A stretch of 64,000 bases of DNA from Anaeramoeba flamelloides (lineage: Eukaryota > Metamonada > Anaeramoebidae). The translations under genes and the position numbers were made by a program. Shown piece by piece: positions 23,866 through 50,151 of the stretch. The DNA lies in assembly GCA_027625915.1 (NCBI GenBank), contig JANTQA010000012.1, positions 2,759,001 to 2,823,000 of the forward strand, given 5' to 3'. Below the pieces are notes generated by a model. That model saw nothing but the letters and a program-made list of their open reading frames with translations. It was not told the origin of the DNA and ran no database searches. Position 1 is the stretch's first letter. Each line of letters opens with the position of its first letter.

Positions 23866-24330
23866 TAGCACAATATTTCATTTTGGGCTTTGTTCAATAT
23901 AGCTGTGGTTTTTTTTCTTTCAAAGACAACATTCGATTTTGCAATTCTCGGTTTGGTGGTTATGCTCCCCAATTGTTTTTTCTTCTTTTAATTCTTTTTC
24001 TTTTTCAACATTTTCTTTTTCTTCTTCTCCATTTTAATTGTTATCTTTTTCTCACTTCCATCCTTGTCTAGAAGTTATTTTTTTCCACAACTCATATTTG
24101 TTGTCATCTATTTGTAGTTCTTGATAATTTTGAGATTAAAACTTATTATTGTATTTAAAAGATTGAAAAAAAATAAAAAGAAACAATTTATTCACCTTTT
24201 TGGTTTTTTGGTAATTTGAACAAATCTTCACCAACTTATATAAATTTACAGTTCTTATTAGTCTTTTAGGAAATTTCAATATAAATATCATCAAACAAAT
24301 ATTTACTAAAAAAAAAAATGTTACATAAAA
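23866..24330 (-). CDS. Possible small multi-exon gene, unrecognised
   Basis: On the minus strand, short protein-like stretches lie in order: VGEDLFKLPKNQK (ending at a GTGAAT donor near 24195), then ELQIDDNKYELWKKITSRQG (ending at a GTGAGA donor near 24053), then QLGSITTKPRIAKSNVVFE followed by RKKTTAILNKAQNEILC and a TAA at about 23866. Plausible acceptors (AATAAG, GAAG) precede the second and third pieces. I recognise no family. No start codon is established, and upstream pieces contain stops. It could be the tail of a real gene with small exons, a decayed gene, or chance. Confidence 0.25.
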
Positions 24331-24444
24331 TAAAATTGAATTTGATCAAGAGAAAGTACCAATGTTTTATTTCGGCAGAATTGGTTTTTCAATTTTACAT
24401 AAATTGATTAATTCCAAAAAATATTATAAACTTTATTCAAACTA

Positions 24445-25083
24445 CTGTCGTCAAAATAAAGCGTGCAATAAAATTTAATGCATGTTCAAAATAAAAAGCG
24501 TGTTTTTTTGTTACTGGTATTTGAATAATAAATGGGATTTTTTTTCACTTCATTTTTAATTTCTCTTTTTTAAGAGAACATAGATCGAGAACCTCTTTCT
24601 TTAAGAACTATATTTATAAAAAAAAAATATGGAAAAGGAAATGAAAATTGTTTCCCATTTAGAATTCAAATACCAGTATCGAAAACTTAGACATTAACCG
24701 ATCAAAGAAATTGAGAATAAACTCTAAATAAATATGGTGTTGGTTTCTTAAAGTTCTATTATTTAAAAAGAAATTCTGAAAATGAAGGAACAAATTGCAA
24801 AATTTATCTCAAAAAATACAGTAAATTATTAAGAAATTTTAAAATCATCAAGATCACTAAAAATTTCACAAAAATTGTAAATTGATAAAAATATTTCAAC
24901 AATTGTATGAATAATTTAAATTTTACTGAAAATTTCAAGAAGTTTGACTTTCAAAATTGATTTGAACTTAGGTATACTATAGTTCAGTAAATTGGATGTT
25001 GCATTGGAACAAGAAGAAAAAAAACTCGGATTATATTTTGAAACACGGATTATAATCTTTGAGCACTCATTATTTGAATCAAT
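24445..25083. mobile_element. 481-bp-family TIR element, copy 2, split by a 163-bp MITE
   Basis: It is collinear with 22372-22852 over its whole length (for example AACTCTAAATAAATATGG and GAAATTCTGAAAATGAAGG). It starts CTGTCGTCAAAATAAAGC after TA (24443-24444) and ends near 25083. The extra length is the insertion at 24514-24676. Confidence 0.85.
24514..24676. mobile_element. 163-bp MITE, copy 2, with TA duplication shown by a paralogous empty site
   Basis: It begins CTGGTATTTGAATAATAAAT and ends CCATTTAGAATTCAAATACCAG after long inverted arms. TA flanks both ends (24512-24513 and 24677-24678). The sister host element at 22438-22446 has a single TA in TTTGTTATCGTAAA. It has no coding capacity. 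Confidence 0.92.
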
Positions 25084-26184
25084 ATATGTCAAAAATTATT
25101 AAACAGTAAATACACAAGAAACCTAAGGTAACACACTGTTTGTTTGATTCCAAATTAAGAAGATAAAGAAAAAAAATCTTCTAAAATATACTTTTAATAA
25201 ACTTTTTGTAAATTTTTGATTTTTTGATTTCACAAGTTCATCTGGGAAGGAGATCTTTCTTATTTGGTCTTCAAAAAAAGAAAACGTTGGTTTACAAAAA
25301 CAACTTTTTCTGTCTGTTTTATTAATTTACTCTTTGTCAAATTTCAAGTATTCACCTTGAATACATTTCTTGATATCCATAATTCAAATTTAAGAAAACT
25401 AAATATTTAATAAAAAAAAATATTCTCGAAATTAAAAAATGTAAGATTCAACTCTGAACTACTGAGGTTTCATTTCTTTTCACAAATGGGGTCTTAAATG
25501 ATATTTGGGTTTTCTACTTTTCAATATCTGTTGCCACTCAAAAAAAGTATTTTCTAATTATTCACACAAAACAATTTTCGAAAACTGGTAAAATAAGATT
25601 AAACTCTTCTTTAGAATGAAAAAATAACTCAAAAACTTGATAAAAGAGATTGTGGAAGAAAAATGCTGTTGATTAATTCATTTTTTTTGAGTCAAAAAAA
25701 TTAGGCAATTGGTTGCTATTTCAAAACAATTTTGAATGAAAATTAAAAAACAAAAATAATCAAAAAATTTAAAACTCTGTTTATTCTTTTCAAAAGAAAC
25801 TCAGAGTGAAACTTGGTTATTTTGTGACTGTTTTTGAGATATCGATTTGTCAATTTTTTGAGGTTGGAACTCAGAAAAAATGATTGTTAATCACTCAAAA
25901 TGAAAAGAATCCAATTGTTTCAAATTTTTCTGTAGTATCAGGGTAACGCAATTAAATTTCAAAATGGAAAAAATTTACACTTCATCCTTTATGTTTTTTA
26001 TTGAATACTTTTCAATAAATAAAACAATCTTGTAAAACTATAGATTCTACTCGGACACTGTTTTGCTACTGTACTGAATTTTCTGACATTTTAAATGATG
26101 AGTTTTAATGAATGAACCAAAAAATGAAAATGCCTGAAAATTATTTCTTTTAATTATTTTGTTTTTTTGATTTCGATTTGCAAA

Positions 26185-42328
<16,144 letters not shown>

Positions 42329-43543
42329 TATTATACTAAAATAAATATCTAGAACAATAAAGAAAAAACGAATAATTCATTTCTTTTAATAATAAATATA
42401 TATTATAACTTTTATTATTTCTATTTATTTTTTTCTTACAATTTTGAGATAATAATATTAATTTTTTTATGGATGGAAAGTGAGTTCTTTTTCAATTTTT
42501 ATTTATTTATTTAATTGGTAAAGATTTTAAAAATAAAACCAAATGCCCGTTTTCTTTTTTGGATTTTGATTTTTTTATATTTTATATCTCATTCAAAACT
42601 AAAATTTTAGATTTTTTGAAAACAACATACTTCACCTCCCAATTCTTGATAAATCTTTAATGGGTGGATTAGTTCACTCTTATTACTATGTGGTAATTTT
42701 ATAAGTTTTTTGATTATTCTTTTCAGAAAATTAATAAACTCCAGCACTAAGAATCACCTTCTTCACATTTTTAACAAGATTAATTATTTATTTTTTCCAG
42801 ATTTTTTATTATACTTTTTTTAAGTTTTTCAATTAAAATTGTAAAATATTTTCCTTTTCAAACTTTATATTCATTTACAAACAATCTAAACCAATATAAG
42901 CTAAATATAAAGGAATAAATTTCAAGAGAAAAAAATTAACAATAATCAAAAAAAAATTATACAAATTTTATGTTTTAAGAAAATTATAAATAATTTTTCT
43001 CTTCTTGTTTTTTTTTTTCTAAAACAAAAAATCAGAGTAAAAATTATTCAGTAATATATTAAATGGAAAATTAGCGCTTATCTGAAGGATTTAGATGTTT
43101 TAAACAGGTTAAATGCAAATTTATCACCAAAAAAAATGTTATGAAGTGATCAAAATAATTTGTTCTCAACGACTATAAATCCGTGTCTCAAAATATTATC
43201 CGTTCTTTTGTATTATTCTTGTTCTAATGGAATATCCAATTAACTGAACAATAATATATCCTAGTTCAAATCAATTTTGAAAGTAAATCTCATTGATAAA
43301 TCAGTAAAATTTAAATGATTAATGTTATTGGTTGAATATTTTTCTCAATTTTAGATTTTTTTGAATTTTTTTTTTTAAATGATATGAAATTTGATAAAAA
43401 TCTACTCAATTTTTTTGAGCAAAATTTTCCAATTTGATTCTTTATTTTTAGAATTTCTTTATAAATAAATGAACTTTAAGATTTCAATACCATATTTACT
43501 TAATGTTTATTACTAGTTTCTTTGATTGGTTAATGTATAGCTC

Positions 43544-43579
<36 letters not shown>

Positions 43580-44912
43580 CATTGTTTTTATTTTGAAACA
43601 CGGATTAAAATTTTCAACATATGTTATTTTAACACCAGTTGTAAAGGTTTAAGATTACACCGGAGTATTGAAAGGTGTATTGATATGTCCACCCTTAATG
43701 ATTAGAGTTACCATATATTTGTCTTTAATTAAGCTAGTTTGTAATTAGGTGTAAATTATATTTGTTCTCTATGTCTCAAATGGCTGTAAAAAAATTTATT
43801 ATAAATATACTACAAAATAAATTATTTAATTTTTTACTAATGATACACAATTAAAAATTGTTCATTTTGGTATAATTTTTTTTTGTACTTTTTTACAATC
43901 CAAAAACCAAAAACATATTAGAATATTTAATAATGAAAATTTATAACCTCCAAAAGTAACTAATACTTCTGAATTTTTGAATTTCAAACTTTATATAAAT
44001 AATTATTCATATAAAAAACCCAAAACCTTATTAGTTAAGTTTTCTTATTATAAAGCTAATTGTAATATCAAAATATTTCCAATGTGTGAGTAATAATTAG
44101 TTAAAAAAAACTATTGGTGAATTTTTCATTTTTATTTTGAAAAAATTGAATTTTTTATCACATAATTGGTATTTGAAACAAATTTAAGAATGATATTTTT
44201 CAACTTTGAAACTTGAGTATTGGCTTTCAATCTTTTAATTTGTCGCGAAATGCAGATTTATTTCTGAAATTCATGTTTTTGACTAACACAAACGATCTTT
44301 TTTTAATTCATTAGACCAACAAAAAATACGGTTTTACTTCTCAAAATTTTGAGAAACAATTGAATCATGGATCACAAGTTTAATTTACCTTCTATAGCAA
44401 CACATTTTAAATTTAGAATTCTCCCAGTCTGACACGTTAATCACTTAAAAGTAAATTTGGGTCTAAAAAAACTACTATTTTTTCAAGAAAAAGCCACGAT
44501 AATTATCAAACCTAAAGCGAGCTATCAAACCTTCCAGCTGTATTTTAAGATTAGGTTTTCACTTTAATGATTTAAACCTATATCTAACTAATGTCAACAA
44601 AGATCTAATATAAAATAAATTTAACTACGGTTTAAAATCTATTGGGCAGACAATAAGCCAAAAAGAAAATCGAAAAATTGATAATTTACAACAAATGAAA
44701 AGTAAAAAATAATCAAAAAGGAATACTTTTCACACACCTCTACTAAGAAAGGAATCGGCCACTTGGTTTTTTTTTCAAAATAACTAAAAAAAGTGGTATG
44801 ATTTTTCACTTATTCATTTTTTTCATTTTTTGTTTTTTCAAAAAACTTCAACAGCTAATAAATAAAAAATACTTGGGCTTTCTAATTGTTAGATAACAAA
44901 AAAAAAAAACGA
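42329..44912. other. Gene-free stretch between MBOAT and MLH1
   Basis: Apart from the TIR element at about 43142-43640, I see no gene or RNA. The MLH1 promoter should lie just upstream of 44880; no distinctive motif is visible. The stretch 44760-44880 is a mix of T- and A-rich runs. Confidence 0.5.
43142..43640. mobile_element. 481-bp-family TIR element, copy 3, inverted
   Basis: In reverse orientation it follows 22372-22852: AGTGATCAAAATAATTTG, ATCCGTGTCTCAAAATATTA, TTTTGAAAGTAAATCTC, then TATTTTGAAACACGGATT near the other end. TA flanks both ends (43140-43141 and 43641-43642). A (TA)n run at about 43548-43579 has expanded inside it. Confidence 0.75.
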
Positions 44913-47007
44913 ATGGAAATAAAACGAATAAAAAAATTAAGTGAACAGGTCATCCGACAAATTGCAGCAGGAGAAGTTGTGCAAAGACCAAGTTCTGCCT
45001 TAAAAGAATTACTCGAGAACAGTTTAGATGCTGGCTCGACCCAAATCAAGATCCACATCAGAAAAGGAGGGATGAAGATGTTGAGGGTAATTGACAACGG
45101 GTGTGGGATTAAGGTTGAAGATTTGCCGATCCTCTGTGAAAGATTTACGACTTCCAAGCTAAGATCGTATTCTGATTTACAGAGTGTTTCGACGTTTGGC
45201 TTTCGTGGAGAAGCCTTGTCGTCAATTTCCTATGTCTCACATTTAACAGTAACCACACAGTCAAGGGGATCGCCGTTGGCATATAAGGCACATTACAAGG
45301 ATAGCAAGCTTGTTCATCCGAGATCACAACAAAACAGCAAAAAACAAGAAGAGCCTGCCCCGATACCCGTTGCAGGTATCCCTGGCACACAGATCGAGAT
45401 TGAAAATCTGTTCTATAACCAGCCGTCACGTTTACGATCGTTAAGGAACACCAACCAAGAAGCAAACCAAATTCTTCATGTTGTACGTTGCTATTCAATC
45501 AATAACCCACAGGTAACCTTTATTGTCACACAAGACAATAAGTCCTTGCCTTTGCTCCATAACAAATCAAGCACTGGGGATCAAAGCTTTGAGAGGATTG
45601 AGGAAATATATTCGTTAAACTCTAAAAAATGCCTCTTTAATCTTCAAATAAATACCTTGATAAACAGTACTTTTAGATTAAAGCTAAATGGAAGTGTCTC
45701 GAACGTAAAATATTTTAAAAAACAAAAAGAAAAGGCATTTAAAAAGCAACACTTTATTTTATTTATTAATAAAAGATTAGTCGAAAATAACCAAATGAAA
45801 TCCCAAATAAATAAAATTTATAAACAAGTTTTGAACACAAAAGGAAAACCGTTTATATTTTTTAATTTAATTCTACCTCCCGAGTGTGTTGATGTAAATG
45901 TGCACCCGACAAAAAAAGAAGTCAAATTTTTAAATGAGGATTCCATAATTGAAATAATAAATAAAAAGATCCAAAAACTTTTATCAAATGAATTGGATTT
46001 AAAGACAATAGAACAAGAAAAAGAGGAACAGGGACAGGGAAAGGAACGGGAACTACACCAAGAACCCGAGAAGGAAAAAGAAAGAGAAAAAGAACAAGAA
46101 AAAGTAAAAGATAAATATGATTTGATCAATCCAAATCAGAATCAAAAAATAATTGAGAATAAAGATGAAGTCACTTTAAATGATCTTTTACTTCATCAAC
46201 AAAATTCTAATAATAATAATAATAATAATACATTAAATCAATCCAGACTACCAATTTCTGATTTAACACCCCCTTCATCCTTCTCATCTTCTCAATCATC
46301 ACCATTATTACCGAATAATTTTTCATCACCTATAAAAATATCATCATCAACACAATCGCCATTATCATCATCTATTATTTTAAATGACAAGAATAACAGC
46401 CAACAAAACGATTTCAGTCCTTCAATTAATAATGGTGAACAAAAACACAATTCGAATAAAAATCAAGATGATATTAATATGACTGGAATTGAAAGAATAT
46501 TAGGCATTGGTGGAAATGATATAACAACTAAAACCTTTGGAGATTTGGATAATATTAATTTAAACTTCCCAGACCGATCTTCTTCATCTCCCCCCATATC
46601 TTCTTCTTTGTCTTCTTCCATACCATCACCATTTGCAAAAAAAAACAATATTATTTATTTAGGAACTGAATATTCAAATCAAAATAATTATAGTAACAAT
46701 AATGATCTAAATAAAAATCTTTTTTCAATTGCTGAAAAAAATAAGATGAATCAGAACTATGTTGATAATAGAAAAAGGAAAATAGAACATATTGATCAAA
46801 ATAACCAAATGTATGAAAACGAATATGAAAATAAAAATAAAAAACTACATGAAAAAGAAAATGAAAAAGGAAAAGAAAAAGGAATAGAAATAGAAAAAGA
46901 TCAAAATGAAATAGAATCTAATAAAAATGAAAAACAAATAGAAAAAAAATTAAAAAAAAATCCAAAAATAAGCTTAACAACATTCAATATTCCAAAAAGC
47001 CAAAAAG

Positions 47008-47042
<35 letters not shown>

Positions 47043-47815
47043 ATAAAGAAATACGTCTAAAAACAATTTTATTATTAATTCAAGAATTCGAATCTAAGGA
47101 ACATAAAGAATTGACAACAATTTTCCGAGAAGGAAAATTAATTTCTGTACTAGATACCGATTTTGCACTTATTCAGCACGGTGTTGTATTATATCTTTGT
47201 GATATAGAAATCATTACCAGAGAATATTTATATCAAAACATTCTCCGTAATTTTCGAAATTTAAACTATATCCATTTTAAAAATGGGATTTCATTATATT
47301 CTTTATTATTGCTGGGCCTAAATAGCAAGCATAGTGGATGGGGCCCAGGCGATGGCGATAAAAGAGAAATAGCAGATATTATAATAAATCTATTAAACTC
47401 ACAGCAAAAAATGCTATTTGATTATTTTTCAATTAAAATTAATAAAAACAAACGACTGCTAACATTACCATTAGTGACACCAAACTATTGCCCAGACCCA
47501 AAATCTTTGCCAATGTTTATTCTAAGACTTGGCCCTGAAATTGAATGGAAAACAGAAAAGGAATGCTTTGAAAGCCTCGCGCACGAAATCGCACGATTTT
47601 ATACACCCGCTAATAGAACACATTATTGCAAATTACCTTCAAAAATGGATAAAAAGCAATATCTGAAACAAGAAAAAAAAAGACACAGAATCATTTTTAA
47701 AGATAAAATATTCCCAGAATTACAAAAATCATTTATTGCCACACAGTCTTTGATCCATAATCACGCAATAATTCAAATCGCACAAGTTGATCTGTTTGAT
47801 CAAATTTTTGATTAA
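44913..47815 (+). CDS. MLH1: DNA mismatch repair protein MLH1, with an A34 coding tract that shifts frame
   Basis: This is the MutL homologue that, with a PMS partner, acts after MutS recognition in mismatch repair. The first ATG (44913) opens a GHKL ATPase domain with all motifs: KELLENSLDA (31-40, catalytic Glu32), DNGCGI (61-66), FTTSKL, FGFRGEAL (95-102), GTQIEIENLFYN and DVNVHPTKKEVKF (from about 326). A long linker of KE, Asn, Ser and Pro runs follows. The MLH1 C-terminal domain matches human MLH1 closely (IRLKTILLLIQEF, FALIQHGVVLYLCD, LPMFILRLGPEIEW, EKECFESLAHEIARFYTP). The halves are joined by an uninterrupted A34 run (47008-47041). As assembled, the N-terminal frame ends at 47060 while the C-terminal frame is open back into the run, so only the tract length separates them. 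There is no intron. Length is about 967 residues, against 756 in human. The protein ends QIFD, not the conserved FERC. Confidence 0.93.
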
Positions 47816-48194
47816 TTTATTTTTTTTATTGTTTACTTGAATTCTAAACAAAAAAAACTCCCACTAATTTTTTTTTCTATTTATATTTAATAAAAAACAA
47901 ATTCTGCTCTTTTTTTTGAGAAAAAAACTGAATTGTCTCGAACTTTTCAAGATTGTTTTTTTGTTTTTTTTTTTTAAATAAAAGTTTCATTTTATTTGTT
48001 TTTTGGTCATTTGTATTTCTAAATTAAATATTGATAAACCGGAAAAGAAACCATTTTAATCCTCTTTATTTGAATGTTTTTTGAAATTACAAATTTATTT
48101 CTTAGTAAAATGTCTTTTTTTTTTATTTCTGCGTTATTGATTAAAATTATCAATATATATACCTTAAAAAATTTATGGCAAAAATATTGTTTTC
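47816..48194. other. Short 3' intergenic stretch after MLH1
   Basis: T- and A-rich sequence only; a polyadenylation-like AATAAA occurs near 47890 and 47980. No gene found. Confidence 0.4.
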
Positions 48195-49369
48195 TTAAAA
48201 TTATCATTTTTTATTTGGCTCGAAAAAAAGAAACATCTAAAAAAAAACTTCAAAAAAGTAAAAGCCAATTTTAAAAAAATCAAAAATGATTTTTAACCAA
48301 CAAAAATTAGCCAATGGGGATAAAATTATAAAGGTTTAAAGTAATATGTATAAGCCAATTATTTTATGTCCTAGTTAATTTTTAATTTAACTTGAAAAGA
48401 TTTCAACACGATAGATGTTTGGATAAATAAAAAAGTCACAAAATATTTTTTAAAAAAATTCACACTCACCAAGAATAATTTATCAAACTGAAGCAAAAAT
48501 AGATAAAGTAAAAATTTAAAAAAAAAAAAAAAAAAATAAGATTTAAACTTAAAAAAAATTACAAATTCTTGGTTTTGAATCTAGATCTAAAAAATTAAAA
48601 TTTATTAAAAAGATGATGAAAATGTCAATTGGGAAGTAGAAAGTATAAAACTACTAAATATGAATCTTAATTAATTTAGAGTAAACTTAATAATAAATAG
48701 TTCAGGATGGAAAGGTCAGAAATTTTTAATAATTATTAGGTATAATAATAATATCAACAAATAAAAAAATATTTAAAATGTAAGGGATCTACTTCCAACT
48801 TAAAACTAAGAAATTTCACAAATTATCTAAATAGATATTCTTATGTATATGATAAGAATAAAATAAAAACCAAATCCTGTAATTTATGTAAAAAACATTT
48901 AAACAAGGAATCATTCAAGATTTCGATCATTTTTTATAGGATCATGTCGTCAAGTGTAGTAGAGTGCCTATGTTTTCTTGGGGTTTTCTGTTTTATAGGT
49001 AAAATCTATTGATTTTCCAAATAAACAGAAAACTCAACAAAACCTAACGACACTTTTCCAGAATTCAAAAGAATAGAGTGAAATCAAAGATTTTACTCAA
49101 TTCTTTTAAATTAAAAAAAACCTAACGATGCCCATTCTATAAAAAAAATCTAACAATTTGGATTAAAAAACTAATTGAAATTAACAAAAACAATAAGACT
49201 AAGCATCTTTGATATTATTCGTAACAAAGATTCATTATTCATCTTATCATTGGTTAATGATTAAGAAAAATATGATTCTTTATTAAAATTTCTAAACAAA
49301 AATTTAGAAATTAAGGCTGTAAGAGGAAATTAATTTCCTCCCTTCAAAATAAAAAAAAAAAAAAAAAAA
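48195..49369 (+). mobile_element. LINE fragment (c), 5'-truncated, split by a hairpin mosaic
   Basis: Plus-strand pieces match copies (a) and (b) in order: MIFNQQKLANGDKIIKV, DVWINKKVTKYF, NSSGWKGQ, NYLNRYSYVYDKNKIKTKS with CNLCKK, DFDHFL, then CPFYKKNLTIWIKKLIEINK after the mosaic. Next come a 3' UTR with an AGAGGAAATTAATTTCCTCC stem (about 49322-49341) and an A-rich tail to 49369. Several stops and frame changes show it is dead. The mosaic at 48947-49127 falls inside the Cys/His motif. Confidence 0.8.
48947..49127. repeat. Hairpin mosaic locus vi, inserted in LINE fragment (c)
   Basis: It opens with a header (TCGTCAAGTGTAGTAGAGTG, CCTA). A C-type palindrome follows (about 48970-49047: TTTTCTTGGGGTTTTCTG and mirror), then an A-type palindrome (about 49053-49118), ending AAAACCTAACG. 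LINE sequence resumes at once on the right. ATG is present on both sides (48944-48946 and 49128-49130). Confidence 0.8.
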
Positions 49370-50151
49370 TTATCATTTTTTTGAGTTTATTACTATTCTG
49401 ATTACCATTTAATCTCTGAACATAAGCTGTTTTTTACAAAATCAATTATTTAGATATTCTTTCAAAATATTTCTATTTCTATTTTATACTTATGATTGTT
49501 TAAGATTTTAAAGAATTAGAAATAATTTTTAATAAAATAATTTTAAATAGGCCAAACAAATTTTAATTAAAAAGTTATTTGTCTATAATTGTTGCCCTTT
49601 TTTTTTTTTAATCTAAATTCAATTTTTCTCATTTCTCTTTCGGGGATTAGTTATAAATTGATTGAAATAGTTTTATCATGAAAGTAAGATAAATCAATTT
49701 TGAATCAATTCACTGTAAAATAAAATATTCTTAAATTCATGGAATCACAAGGTGTACTTTATCATTTATTACTCGATTTAAGATGTAGAATTTAATATAA
49801 AATATTTTCAAGAATCAAATTTAAAAGCAAATAATCAAATAGAAAAAAGGCATAAATCTTAAATATTTAATTTTTATAATTATTTCAAAAAATATGAAAT
49901 GTTTGAATATTTTCGATATCTTTTTCCAAGTTTCAGAAATTTAAAAATTTATTTACAAAAAATTAGTAGTATCAGAATAATATTGTACAATGAAAATTTT
50001 GGTGCTGTGTTTGTACAGGAAATGTTATATACTCAAATGGTAAGTTATATTTTATCACATCATTATCATCTTTTATCAAAAATAAACTCGAAAAAAAAGA
50101 GAATATTTAATATTAATTGTAAAAACAAGTGGTTTCTATGAGTATTCACAA
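49370..50151. other. Gene-free stretch between LINE (c) and the FEN1-like gene
   Basis: No paired repeat or RNA identified. An 80-codon plus-strand open frame at 49899-50141 has no recognisable domain. Confidence 0.4.
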
